Below, piece after piece: positions 36,652-45,244 of a DNA stretch of 64,000 nucleotides. The position numbers were made by a program, and so were the translations under genes. This stretch comes from Bradyrhizobium manausense (lineage in GTDB: Bacteria > Pseudomonadota > Alphaproteobacteria > Rhizobiales > Xanthobacteraceae): contig NZ_JAFCJI010000001.1 of NCBI RefSeq assembly GCF_018131105.1, forward strand, positions 1,550,001 through 1,614,000. Reading direction: 5' to 3'. Position 1 is the stretch's first letter. The number at the start of each line of letters is the position of its first letter. The notes under the pieces were generated by a model that was given only the letters and a program-made list of their open reading frames with translations, did not search any database and had not been told where the DNA came from.

Positions 36652-37608
36652 TCAGTGCCGTAGTTGGCTCTGCCTGAAGTCGCGTGGCGACATCCCGAAA
36701 TGGTCGCGGAAGGCCCGGCCGAAATGCGACACGTCGTTAAAGCCCCAGGCAAACGCGATCTCGCTGATGTGGCGATGGGCGAGCACGGGCGAGGCGAGGT
36801 CGCGTTTGCATTGCGCGAGACGCTCGGCGAGCACATGGCGCTGGAACGAGGTGTCCTCGTCGGCGAGGAGATCGTTGATGTAGCGCGAGGAGATGCCGAG
36901 CGCGGCGGCGGTCTCGGCCAGCGAGAGTTCGGGATCGGCGAGGCGCGCGCGGATATGCGCCTTGAGCCGGTAGAGCAGGGCGGAGCGATGGGTCGAGGAT
37001 GGCAGCGACGCTCCGCCGAGCCGTTCGCTCAGCGCCATCGCGAGCAAGTCGACGGCCTGCTCGGAAAGGGTGGCGGCGCTATTGGGCGCGAGCCGGTCCG
37101 CGCTCTGGCAAAGCCTGAAGATGAAATCATAGGCGAGCCGTTCGAGCGGCGCATCGGCCCCAAACGTGATCGCCGTCAGCGTCTCGGTGCCGCCGAGCCG
37201 GCGCTGCAACATCTCGCGGGGTACCTTGAAGATGGTCTGGGCGAAGGTGTCCCTGAACTTCAGCTCATAGGGACGCGTGGTGTCGTAAAGCGCGAACTCG
37301 CCGGGATGGATCACGGTCTCGCGGCCGTCCTGTACCACGCCGCCATCGCCACGATTGCCGAGAGCGACCAGAACGTAATCCTGATCCGAGCGCGCGATAC
37401 GCGAGGGCGTGCGGAAAACATGCTGACGGTCGGAACAGACCTCGGAGCAAACGGCCTTGCCGAGCCCGACTTGCGTGACCGAGCCGTGAAAAGCGCTGCC
37501 GAGGTCGGACTTGCAGTCAAGCCCGACGAAGACGTCGCAGACGATGTCCTGCCAGAGGGCAAGCCGCCGGTAGCCGGGGCTGCCGTCTGTCGTGAACTGG
37601 ATTGTCAT
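36652..37608 (-). CDS. AraC family transcriptional regulator of the nitrilase cluster
   Basis: 318 residues. The N-terminal half is an AraC-binding-2 cupin-like domain (HPGEFALYDTTRPYELKF), the C-terminal half a double helix-turn-helix (SLAETAAALGISSRYINDLLADE and HISEIAFAWGFNDVSHFGRAFR). This arrangement is the NitR/FeaR group. It is divergent from a nitrilase gene 194 bases away, and the NitR proteins of Rhodococcus are known to activate nitrilase in response to a nitrile or lactam. Control of the nitrilase and aldoxime dehydratase genes is therefore likely. Confidence 0.92.
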   Translation of the reverse strand: MTIQFTTDGSPGYRRLALWQDIVCDVFVGLDCKSDLGSAFHGSVTQVGLGKAVCSEVCSDRQHVFRTPSRIARSDQDYVLVALGNRGDGGVVQDGRETVIHPGEFALYDTTRPYELKFRDTFAQTIFKVPREMLQRRLGGTETLTAITFGADAPLERLAYDFIFRLCQSADRLAPNSAATLSEQAVDLLAMALSERLGGASLPSSTHRSALLYRLKAHIRARLADPELSLAETAAALGISSRYINDLLADEDTSFQRHVLAERLAQCKRDLASPVLAHRHISEIAFAWGFNDVSHFGRAFRDHFGMSPRDFRQSQLRH

Positions 37609-37802
37609 CGGCAGGCCTCCCTCTCACGTCAAGCAAAGCGCTTGGTGGCGCAGATCCGGCCTGATTGCAGGCAAGTTCCGTACCGGGCGCGATTCCTTCC
37701 AGTCGACTTTTTGTTCCGCCGTGGTCGAGCGCGCGACCGCCCGGCTTGGCCCAATAGACTGCATCGGACGTGGTCTTGGATCAACCGGCAATGGAGGCGG
37801 CA

Positions 37803-38819
37803 ATGGGCATTGAACATCCGAAATACAAGGTCGCGGTGGTGCAGGCGGCGCCCGCCTGGCTCGATCTCGACGCCTCGATCGACAAATCGATCGCCCTGAT
37901 CAGGGAGGCCGCCGAGAAGGGCGCCAAGCTGATTGCATTCCCGGAGGCTTTTATCCCGGGCTACCCCTGGCATATCTGGATGGACTCGCCGGCCTGGGCG
38001 ATCGGCCGCGGTTTCGTGCAGCGCTATTTCGACAATTCGTTGTCCTACGACAGCCCGCAGGCCGAGCGACTGCGCGACGCCGTCCGGAAGGCCAAGCTCA
38101 CCGCCGTGTTCGGTCTGTCCGAGCGCGATGGCGGCAGCCTTTATCTGGCGCAATGGCTGATCGGGCCCGACGGCGAGACCATCGCCAGGCGCCGCAAGCT
38201 GCGGCCGACCCATGCCGAGCGCACAGTCTATGGCGAGGGCGACGGCAGTGATCTTGCGGTCCACGCACGCCCCGACATCGGCCGCATCGGCGCGCTGTGC
38301 TGTTGGGAGCATCTTCAGCCGCTGTCGAAATATGCGATGTACGCCCAGAACGAGCAGGTTCACATCGCCGCATGGCCAAGCTTCTCGCTGTACGATCCCT
38401 TTGCGCCGGCACTCGGCGCCGAGGTCAACAACGCCGCCTCGCGCGTCTATGCAGTCGAAGGCTCCTGCTTCGTGCTTGCGCCTTGCGCGACGGTGTCGCA
38501 GGCGATGATCGATGAGCTCTGCGACCGGCCGGACAAGAATGCGCTGCTGCACGTGGGCGGTGGCTTTGCCGCCATCTACGGGCCCGACGGCAGCCAGATT
38601 GGTGACAAGCTTGCGCCGGATCAGGAGGGGCTGCTGATCGCCGAGATCGACCTCGGCGCTATCGGCGTCGCCAAGAACGCCGCAGATCCCGCCGGGCATT
38701 ATTCGCGGCCCGACGTCACGCGGTTGCTGCTCAACAAGAAGCCGTACAAGCGCGTCGAGCAGTTCGCGCTGCCGGTGGATACCATTGAGCCTACGGACAT
38801 CAACGCTGCTGCAAGCTGA
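37803..38819 (+). CDS. Nitrilase
   Basis: 338 residues from the ATG at 37803, preceded by GGAGG. The catalytic triad is visible: Glu48 in IAFPEAFIPGYP, Lys132 in RRKLRPTHAER and Cys167 in LCCWEH. This is the true nitrilase branch, which hydrolyses organic nitriles directly to acids plus ammonia; the GYPWHIW motif fits arylaceto-nitrilases and indole/phenylacetonitrile converters. The next gene is an aldoxime dehydratase (start 21 bases after the stop), so the nitrile is made in situ from an aldoxime. The AraC gene upstream is divergent. Confidence 0.94.
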   Translation: MGIEHPKYKVAVVQAAPAWLDLDASIDKSIALIREAAEKGAKLIAFPEAFIPGYPWHIWMDSPAWAIGRGFVQRYFDNSLSYDSPQAERLRDAVRKAKLTAVFGLSERDGGSLYLAQWLIGPDGETIARRRKLRPTHAERTVYGEGDGSDLAVHARPDIGRIGALCCWEHLQPLSKYAMYAQNEQVHIAAWPSFSLYDPFAPALGAEVNNAASRVYAVEGSCFVLAPCATVSQAMIDELCDRPDKNALLHVGGGFAAIYGPDGSQIGDKLAPDQEGLLIAEIDLGAIGVAKNAADPAGHYSRPDVTRLLLNKKPYKRVEQFALPVDTIEPTDINAAAS

Positions 38820-38840
38820 TCGCCGGGATCAAGGGAGGAC

Positions 38841-39878
38841 ATGATCATGGAATCCGCAATTCCCCTGCAACTTGAAACTCAGCGCACGCGCCATAAGCGC
38901 GTGCCGGACGATTACCAGCCGCCATATCCGTCGTTCGTGGCGCGCTATAAGCCCGCGGTCAATCGTGTGGTGATGGCTTATTTCGGCGTTCAGCATCGTG
39001 CGGCGGCTCCGACACAAGCGCTCGCTGAAATCGCGGATTTGTTCGCTGGCGAGGGCGGTCCCATGCACTGGGACCGTGCGCATTATGTCGATCAGGCCGG
39101 CCACACGAACATCGTCTCGGTGGCCTATTGGGACGACATCGCGCGCTTCGACGCCTGGTTTGCGCCGGCAAGGGAGGCGTGGACCGGCAAGCAGCGTGAC
39201 GGCATCGGCACTTTCATCGAGGTGCTGCGTCCCACCGTGGCGCGGCACGAGACGCTGTTCTCTTCGCTCGGTAGACCCGAAGGTGTCGCTGTGATTGCAG
39301 AGGGCATGAGCGGCGAGGTGCAGGAGCATGCCTATTGGGGAGGGATGCGCGATCGCATTCCGCTGTCGCAGACCGACCCGATGTCGCCGGCTGGCAACCC
39401 CGAGCTGATCCGTGACGGTGCACGGCTGCGCGTGAAGGCGCACGACAATCTTTGCCTGATCCGTTCCGGCCAGGATTGGAGTGATACTGAGACGTCCGAG
39501 CGAAAGCTCTATCTCGACGACGTCGAGCCGGTGCTGCGCGAGGGCATGGATTTCTTGCGCGACGACGGCCTTGCGATCGGTTGCTATGCCAACCGCTACA
39601 TGCAAGTGCTCTCGGCTGACGGCAAGGCGAGCGAAAAATCCTACGGGCAGAGCTGGTGGAGGAGTTTGGCCGCGCTGGAGCGCTGGGCTGAATCGCATCC
39701 GACCCACGTCAAGATCTTCGGCGCAGCGATGAAATATCTCTCGACGCTGGGGCCGTCAGCGAAGCTGCGGCTCTATCACGAGGTTACGGTGGCGGCCGCC
39801 GATGAACAGTTCTTCGAATATCTGAACTGCCACTCCGGGACCGGTATGCTGGCGGCGGTGGAGACCGTCGGCGCCTAG
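38841..39878 (+). CDS. oxd: Aldoxime dehydratase (heme enzyme)
   Basis: 345 residues. The family turns aldoximes into nitriles by dehydration on a ferrous b-type heme. Segment HPTHVKIFG supplies the likely axial His289, and NCHSGTG holds His331, which aligns with the catalytic histidine of the Rhodococcus enzyme; the conserved serine is in LIRSGQDWS (Ser209). Length agrees with OxdA/OxdRE (about 350). It forms a unit with the preceding nitrilase and ends overlapping the stop of the convergent HAD gene. Histidine assignments are by motif, not alignment. Confidence 0.92.
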   Translation: MIMESAIPLQLETQRTRHKRVPDDYQPPYPSFVARYKPAVNRVVMAYFGVQHRAAAPTQALAEIADLFAGEGGPMHWDRAHYVDQAGHTNIVSVAYWDDIARFDAWFAPAREAWTGKQRDGIGTFIEVLRPTVARHETLFSSLGRPEGVAVIAEGMSGEVQEHAYWGGMRDRIPLSQTDPMSPAGNPELIRDGARLRVKAHDNLCLIRSGQDWSDTETSERKLYLDDVEPVLREGMDFLRDDGLAIGCYANRYMQVLSADGKASEKSYGQSWWRSLAALERWAESHPTHVKIFGAAMKYLSTLGPSAKLRLYHEVTVAAADEQFFEYLNCHSGTGMLAAVETVGA

Positions 39879-40513
39879 GCGAGGCAGTGACCAAGCACAT
39901 CCGGGTGCGCGGCGCAGATGTGATGCGCGCCGGCGTCCCTGAGCTCGGCCTCGCTGCCATAGCCATAGAGCACGCCGATGGCCGTCATGCCGTTGGTCCG
40001 GGCGCCGACCACGTCGTGGCTGCGGTCGCCGATCATGATCGCTTGCCGCGGATCGACTTCGGCCTCGGCAAGCGCGTAGCGCAGCAGGTCGCGCTTGTCG
40101 ACGCGGGTGCCGTCGAGCTCGGAGCCGAACACGCGCTCGAAATACGGCTTCAGGCCGAAATGATCGACGATACGGCTGGCGTAGACTGCCGGCTTGCTGG
40201 TCGCGACGAAGAGTCGCGCGCCGCTAGCGGCGATCGCCGCGAGCGTGTCGTGGATGCCCGGATAGGGTGAGTTCTCGAACAGCCCAACCTCGGAAAACCG
40301 GTCGCGGTAGAGCAGGAGCGCCTGGTCGGCCAATGCGTCGGTTCCGGTCAGCGCCTTCAGGCTCGCATGCAGGGGCGGCCCGATGCACCAGGTCAATTCA
40401 TCCTGGCTTGGGACCGACTTGCCAAGTTTTTTCAGGGCATACTGGATCGAACCGGTGATCCCCGGCTTTGGATCGGTCAGCGTGCCGTCGAGATCAAAAT
40501 AGATTGTCCGCAT
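39875..40513 (-). CDS. HAD-superfamily phosphatase, phosphoglycolate-phosphatase-like
   Basis: 212 residues. HAD motif I FDLDGTLTD (6-14) includes nucleophile Asp7, motif II is VATSKPA, motif III/IV IMIGDRSHDVVGA. The small helical cap sits between motifs I and II, as in GpH phosphatases. It likely dephosphorylates small sugar phosphates such as 2-phosphoglycolate. Its end overlaps the aldoxime dehydratase end by 4 bases in a convergent manner, so the two are on separate transcripts. Confidence 0.9.
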   Translation of the reverse strand: MRTIYFDLDGTLTDPKPGITGSIQYALKKLGKSVPSQDELTWCIGPPLHASLKALTGTDALADQALLLYRDRFSEVGLFENSPYPGIHDTLAAIAASGARLFVATSKPAVYASRIVDHFGLKPYFERVFGSELDGTRVDKRDLLRYALAEAEVDPRQAIMIGDRSHDVVGARTNGMTAIGVLYGYGSEAELRDAGAHHICAAHPDVLGHCLA

Positions 40514-40595
40514 TTCGGCCGGGCTCAGCGTTGCTAAATTCGGCCGTTGCTAGTTGCCTTGGGGCCCGAGATCAAGGGCCGATATTGGGAGCGAC

Positions 40596-41558
40596 ATGGC
40601 GTTCGTCCGGGCTCAGAGGCTGATCTGGTGGGTGCTTGCGGCGGCGTTCGTTTTCACGCCGGTGCTTGCCGAGGATGCTCCGGTCCCTCCTACGCAACTT
40701 GGGCCCGAGGCGCCGGCAAAGCCGGCGGCCGGCGAACCTGTGCGCGAGAGCGACACACGGGAGTCGATCTGCCTGATCGTTGAGGCCGCGGCGCGCGATG
40801 CCAATCTGCCACTGGAATTTTTCGCCCGCGTCATCTGGCAGGAGAGTCGTTTCCAGGCCGATGCGGTGGGTCCGACGACGCGCAGCGGCGAGCACGCGCA
40901 GGGGATCGCGCAGTTCATGCCGGGCACTGCAAGCGAGCGGGGGCTGCTCAATCCATTCAATCCGGTCCAGGCGCTGCCGAAATCGGCCGAGTTCTTGAAC
41001 GAGCTTCGCAACCAGTTCGGCAATCTCGGCCTCGCCGCGGCCGCCTACAATGCCGGTCCCCGGCGGGTGCAGGAATGGCTCGCCGGCACTGGTGGCATGC
41101 CGGAGCAAACGCGCAACTACGTCTACGTCATCACCGGCGCGACGATCGATGCATGGGCCAAGGCCGGCAGCACCGGCAAGGGGCCGCCGAGTTCACCGCC
41201 GACAAGTTGCCGTGACCTGATGGCGCTGCTGAAGCGCGCGCCGAACCCGTTCGTCGCCGAACTCGAGCAGCATGTCGAGTTTGCCGCCGCGAAGATCTGG
41301 GGTGTTCAGCTCGCCGCCGGCTTCGACCGCAACAAGGCGCTGGCAATGTACTCACGCGCCGTGACGCGGCTCAGCGCCGTGATCGGCGAGCGCGATCCCA
41401 GCCTGTTGAGCTCGGTGGTGCGCAGTCGCGGTTCGCACGCCTTCTACCAGGTGCGCATCGGCGCAGATACGCGAAATGAGGCTGACGATCTCTGCAACCG
41501 TATCCGGAAGGCGGGGGGCGCCTGCTTTGTGCTGAAGAACCGGGGCGTCCGCGGGTAG
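40596..41558 (+). CDS. Soluble lytic transglycosylase with SPOR-like tail
   Basis: 320 residues from ATG at 40596 (GGGAGCG upstream). A signal peptide ends near Ala25. The SLT domain has the catalytic glutamate Glu83 in IWQESRFQ, followed by AQGIAQFMPGTASERG and AAAYNAGPRRVQEWL, the normal goose-lysozyme-like motifs. After it, GSHAFYQVRIGADTRNEADDLC is a SPOR-like domain. It cleaves peptidoglycan glycan strands in the periplasm and may be targeted to the septum by the tail. Confidence 0.93.
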   Translation: MAFVRAQRLIWWVLAAAFVFTPVLAEDAPVPPTQLGPEAPAKPAAGEPVRESDTRESICLIVEAAARDANLPLEFFARVIWQESRFQADAVGPTTRSGEHAQGIAQFMPGTASERGLLNPFNPVQALPKSAEFLNELRNQFGNLGLAAAAYNAGPRRVQEWLAGTGGMPEQTRNYVYVITGATIDAWAKAGSTGKGPPSSPPTSCRDLMALLKRAPNPFVAELEQHVEFAAAKIWGVQLAAGFDRNKALAMYSRAVTRLSAVIGERDPSLLSSVVRSRGSHAFYQVRIGADTRNEADDLCNRIRKAGGACFVLKNRGVRG

Positions 41559-41688
41559 GGCGGCGCGCTGCTCACACACGCTGTCATTCCCGGGCGCGCC
41601 GCTTAGGGGCGCCCGGACCGGCCAGGGTATCGAGTGCATGCCAGCCCCGCCGCGAGCTTCCTTGACGGGGCCGTCCACATTGCCCGTT

Positions 41689-42465
41689 ATGCAGGCAAGA
41701 TTCCTCACCGCCGGCCAAGCTCTCGTGGCGCTCCCTCCGCTCGATTCACCTCAATGGCAAAGTCCGTGGCGCGCCTTTGCCTGGGGGCTGCGCTCGATCA
41801 CGCAGACGATCCTCACGCTCGTTCTTTTTGCGACCTATCTCGGCATCGGCGCGCTCGCCCATGACAGCCATTTCAGCCTGGTCTGGGCGCTCGCTTCGAC
41901 GCTGTTCGTGTGGGCCGGACCGGCGCAGATCATTTTGATCACGACGCTCGGCGCAGGCGCGACCATCATCCAGTCGGCGATCGCGGTCACCGTCAGTGCT
42001 GTCAGGCTGTTTCCAATGGTGGTCTCGGTGCTGCCGCTGATGCGCACACCAACAACCAAGCGGCGCGAACTGTTCTTCGCAGCCCATCTCACGGCGGTGA
42101 CGCTGTGGGTCGAATGCCATCGCTTCCTGCCGCTTGTGCCGCGCGAGCGGCGGATCGCCTTCGTCAACGGTCTCGGCTTTGGCTTGGTCTCGGTGTGTCT
42201 CACAGCCAACACGGTCGGCTATTTCCTCGCTGCCAACCTGACGCAGACATTTGGCGCCGCGATCCTGCTGCTCACGCCGCTGTCCTTTCTGTTCTCGACC
42301 GCGCGCAACAGCCGCGAGGCCGCAGACGTGGTCGCACTTGCGCTCGGGATTTTGCTCTATCCTCTGGCCGCGAGGATGAACACCGGTCTCGACATTCTCG
42401 TCAGCGGCGCAGCGGCCGGCACCATTGCCTATGGCGTGCATTGGTGGCGGGAGGTGCGCGCATGA
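41689..42465 (+). CDS. azlC: Branched-chain amino acid exporter subunit AzlC
   Basis: About 258 residues; ATG at 41689 fits best, with 41638 as alternative. Seven or so hydrophobic helices, with the family pattern FVWAGPAQIILITTLGAGATIIQSAIAVTVSAVRLFPMVVSVLP. AzlC is the larger of two membrane subunits that export leucine, isoleucine and valine. Its end overlaps azlD by 4 bases, so the two are translated together. Confidence 0.85.
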   Translation: MQARFLTAGQALVALPPLDSPQWQSPWRAFAWGLRSITQTILTLVLFATYLGIGALAHDSHFSLVWALASTLFVWAGPAQIILITTLGAGATIIQSAIAVTVSAVRLFPMVVSVLPLMRTPTTKRRELFFAAHLTAVTLWVECHRFLPLVPRERRIAFVNGLGFGLVSVCLTANTVGYFLAANLTQTFGAAILLLTPLSFLFSTARNSREAADVVALALGILLYPLAARMNTGLDILVSGAAAGTIAYGVHWWREVRA

Positions 42466-42812
42466 GCGCTGCGCAACTGATCGGCGACTGGCACGCACTC
42501 GTCGTGCTGTTCGTCGCCGGCGTCATTCCCAACCAGGTATGGCGCATGCTCGGCCTGTGGTTCGGCGGTGGCATCGACGAGGGCTCCGAGCTGCTGGTCT
42601 GGGTGAGGGCGGTCGCGACCGCGATCCTGGCCGGCGTCATCGCCCAGATCCTCGTCGAGCCGCCCGGCGCGCTCGCCGGTGTGCCGGATGGCCTGCGTTA
42701 TGGCGCGGTGGCCGCCGGCCTTGTCGTGTTCCTGCTGACCCGTCGCTCGATCTTCGCGGGCGTTGTCGCCGGCGAAGTCTTCATGCTGGCCGGTACGTGG
42801 TGGTTGGGCTAA
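42462..42812 (+). CDS. azlD: Branched-chain amino acid exporter subunit AzlD
   Basis: 116 residues with four hydrophobic helices, among them VVLFVAGVIPNQVWRMLGLWF and YGAVAAGLVVFLLTRRSI. It is the small AzlD partner of AzlC. The ATG overlaps the azlC stop by 4 bases (ATGA). Together they probably export branched-chain amino acids through the inner membrane; no regulator such as lrp is nearby. Confidence 0.88.
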   Translation: MSAAQLIGDWHALVVLFVAGVIPNQVWRMLGLWFGGGIDEGSELLVWVRAVATAILAGVIAQILVEPPGALAGVPDGLRYGAVAAGLVVFLLTRRSIFAGVVAGEVFMLAGTWWLG

Positions 42813-42845
42813 AACCGCCTCCGAACAGTCAAGGAACTCAGAAAT

Positions 42846-43337
42846 ATGGTTCGCGAAAACGAGCTCCGCGAGGGCGAGGTCGCCATCGAGCTGCCGTCGA
42901 CGAAGGATGCCGGCCTCGTCTTCATCGGCCGCATCCGCACGCCCTGGACGTCGCGCCTGGAGACGCCGCGGCAGGGCCGTGCCGACGGTCCGGTCTGCCG
43001 GCTCGAGATCTTCGAGGCCTTCGCGCCGGCCATCAAGGGCGTCGATTTCTACAGCAATCTCGAAGTGCTCTACTGGCTCGACAGGTCGCGCCGCGACATC
43101 GTCCTGCAAAGCCCGAAGAACAACGAGAAAACCCGCGGCACGTTTTCGCTGCGCTCGCCGGTCCGGCCCAATCCGATCGGCACTTCGATCGTCAAGCTCG
43201 TCGGCATCGAGGGCAACACAATCCTGGTGCGGGGCCTCGACTGCCTCGACAATACGCCCCTGATCGACATCAAGCCGGATCGCTGTGAGTTCACGCCGCT
43301 GGCTGCGCCGCAGGCTGGGGACTTTCAGACGGAATGA
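42846..43337 (+). CDS. trmO: tRNA (N6-threonylcarbamoyladenosine-37) methyltransferase TrmO
   Basis: 163 residues. The sequence VFIGRIRTPWTSRLETPRQG near the start and RGTFSLRSPVRPNPIGTSIVKLV in the middle are the conserved TrmO/YaeB (VirR/UPF0066) blocks, with the S-adenosylmethionine-binding fold unique to the family. It N-methylates t6A37 of tRNAs reading ACY codons. It starts 33 bases after azlD in the same direction. Confidence 0.92.
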   Translation: MVRENELREGEVAIELPSTKDAGLVFIGRIRTPWTSRLETPRQGRADGPVCRLEIFEAFAPAIKGVDFYSNLEVLYWLDRSRRDIVLQSPKNNEKTRGTFSLRSPVRPNPIGTSIVKLVGIEGNTILVRGLDCLDNTPLIDIKPDRCEFTPLAAPQAGDFQTE

Positions 43338-43356
43338 GGAGCGTCCGCTCTAACCC

Positions 43357-43443
43357 CGTCATTGCGAGGGGCTCTTGCGACGAAGCAAACCAGACTGTCG
43401 CTACGGAAGCAGTCTGGATTGCTTCGCTCCGCTCGCAATGACG
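43357..43443. repeat. Palindromic repeat of CGTCATTGCGAG type
   Basis: CGTCATTGCGAG (43357-43368) is inverted in CTCGCAATGACG (43432-43443). Inside, an inner arm CGAAGCAA-A-CCAGACTG (43381-43397) pairs with its near-perfect inverse at 43410-43426. The element separates convergent trmO and the HIT gene. Its core, TCTGGATTGCTTCG...CTCGCAATGACG, recurs at 59577-59615 in this window and, from memory, very widely in Bradyrhizobium. Confidence 0.85.
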
Positions 43444-43454
43444 AGTGGAGAGAT

Positions 43455-43886
43455 CTAGCCTGCCTTCAGCGCCGCGATCAGCTTGGTCGCATTCTCTTCG
43501 AGCACCTTGACGTCTTCCTTGCGGCTCGCGGGCGGCAGCATCGCCACGCCATCGTGGCGAGGCAACACGTGCGTGTGGAGATGAAACACCACCTGGCCGC
43601 CGGCGGGCTCATTGAACTGCTGCACGGTGATGCCATCGGCCTTGAACGCCTTCATTGCGGCGGCCGCGATCTTGTGCGCACCGCGGGCGACGTGGGCGTA
43701 GTCGTCGGGCTTGATGTCGAGGATGTTGCGGGCAGGGGCCTTCGGGATCACCAGCGTATGACCGGGCACGCGCGGCATGATGTCGAGAAAGGCGAAGACA
43801 TGCTCATCTTCGTAGATCTTGTGACAGGGCAGTTCGCCGCGCAGGATCTTTGCGAAGATGTTGTTGGTGTCGTAGGCGGTCATCAC
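43455..43886 (-). CDS. HIT family hydrolase/transferase
   Basis: 143 residues. The HIT signature HLHTHVLPR near 103-111 gives the His-x-His-x-His triad that acts on nucleoside phosphoramidates (HINT-like group). N-terminal NNIFAKILRGELPCHKIYEDEHVFAFLDI is the usual opening of bacterial HINT proteins. Two ATGs stand at the start (MMTAYD); the first is drawn. Cytosolic AMP-lysine or phosphoramidate hydrolase role is inferred from the family. Confidence 0.92.
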   Translation of the reverse strand: MMTAYDTNNIFAKILRGELPCHKIYEDEHVFAFLDIMPRVPGHTLVIPKAPARNILDIKPDDYAHVARGAHKIAAAAMKAFKADGITVQQFNEPAGGQVVFHLHTHVLPRHDGVAMLPPASRKEDVKVLEENATKLIAALKAG

Positions 43887-43948
43887 GGGGCTCCCAAGAG
43901 CTTAGCACCTAGAGTTTTGCGTCTACTGTCACCAGCGACGGCAAACCG

Positions 43949-45190
43949 TCAAGGCGCCTCGTCGATGCCTTTCCGGAACGGGCCGAGCTCGGCCAGTTCC
44001 CGACCGGCTTCGGCAACATAAGTGCGCTCGCGCTTGAGGTAATCATCGATGGCGCGGCGCAGGCCGGGATCGGCGATGAAATGCGCGGAGTGGGTGGTCC
44101 GCGGCAGGTAGCCGCGCGCGATCTTGTGCTCGCCCTGCGCACCGGCCTCGACATGGGTGAGACCGCGTTTGATCGCGAAATCGATCGCCTGGTAATAGCA
44201 GACCTCGAAATGCAGGAACGGATGATGCTCGACCGCGCCCCAGTTGCGGCCGAACAGCGTGTCCGAGCCGATGAAATTGATGGCGCCCGCGATCCAGCGG
44301 TTGTTGCGGCGGGCCATCACCAGCAGCACGTCCTCGCTCATGGTCTCGCCGATCAGCGAGAAAAATTCGCGCGTGAGATACGGCCGGCCCCATTTGCGCG
44401 AGCCGGTCTCCATGTAGAATTCGAAGAAGGCGTCCCACGCGTCTTCGGTGATGTCCTTGCCCGTGAGCCAGTGGATGGTGACGCCGTTAGCCAATGCATC
44501 GCGCCGTTCGCGCTTGATCGACTTGCGGTGGCGTGAGTTCAGCGTTGCCAGGAAATCGTCGAAGCTGGCAAAACCCTCATTCCGCCAATGGAACTGCTGG
44601 TCGGTGCGCTGCAGGAAGCCGTGCTGGGCGAGCAGCTTCCACTCCGCCTCACGGGCGAAGGTGACATGCACAGAGGAAGCCTTGCTGACGCCGCACAGCG
44701 CCACCAGCCCGCTCGCCAGGGCCTCGGTGATACGCGCGTGGTCGACGCCGTCACGAACCAGCAGCCGCGGCCCCGTCGCCGGCGTAAAGGGAACAGAGAC
44801 CTGAAGCTTGGGATAATAGCGGCCGCCGGCGCGCTCATAGGCATCCGCCCATCCGCGGTCGAAGACGTATTCGCCCTGGCTGTGCGATTTCAGATAGCAG
44901 GGCACGACTCCGGCGACGCGATCACCGATCTTGGCGACGAGGTGGCGCGGTCCCCAGCCGGTGCGGATCGTGGCCGAACCCGATTTCTCGGCAGCCGAAA
45001 GAAAGGCGTGCGAGACGAACGGGTTATAGGCGGGCTTTAACAGGCCGAGCGAATCGCCTGGGAGCCCGGATGAGGTTCCCAGTCCGTGCCCATTGCAGAC
45101 CTTGCCAGGATTGGCGCAGGCGTCCCAATCTTCCGGCGAGACTTCGCCAATGGACGGTACCGCCTCCAGCGTGATGTCGGATGATGCCAT
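43949..45190 (-). CDS. FemAB-like GNAT acyltransferase (DUF482/PF04339)
   Basis: 413 residues from ATG at 45190; an in-frame ATG at 45226 is possible. Wording PAYNPFVSHAFLSAAEKSGSA, YVFDRGWADAYERAGGRYYPKLQ and GAQGEHKIARGYLPRTTHSAHFI is characteristic of PF04339, an acyltransferase fold related to FemAB and GNAT enzymes, frequent in Proteobacteria and of unknown substrate; FemAB relatives add amino acids to cell-wall peptides. Cytosolic, no membrane segment. Confidence 0.85.
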   Translation of the reverse strand: MASSDITLEAVPSIGEVSPEDWDACANPGKVCNGHGLGTSSGLPGDSLGLLKPAYNPFVSHAFLSAAEKSGSATIRTGWGPRHLVAKIGDRVAGVVPCYLKSHSQGEYVFDRGWADAYERAGGRYYPKLQVSVPFTPATGPRLLVRDGVDHARITEALASGLVALCGVSKASSVHVTFAREAEWKLLAQHGFLQRTDQQFHWRNEGFASFDDFLATLNSRHRKSIKRERRDALANGVTIHWLTGKDITEDAWDAFFEFYMETGSRKWGRPYLTREFFSLIGETMSEDVLLVMARRNNRWIAGAINFIGSDTLFGRNWGAVEHHPFLHFEVCYYQAIDFAIKRGLTHVEAGAQGEHKIARGYLPRTTHSAHFIADPGLRRAIDDYLKRERTYVAEAGRELAELGPFRKGIDEAP

Positions 45191-45244
45191 TGCGCCCAAG
45201 ATCGTGCATTGCAGCAGCGACTTCAAGGGTCGGGACCATCAAGC

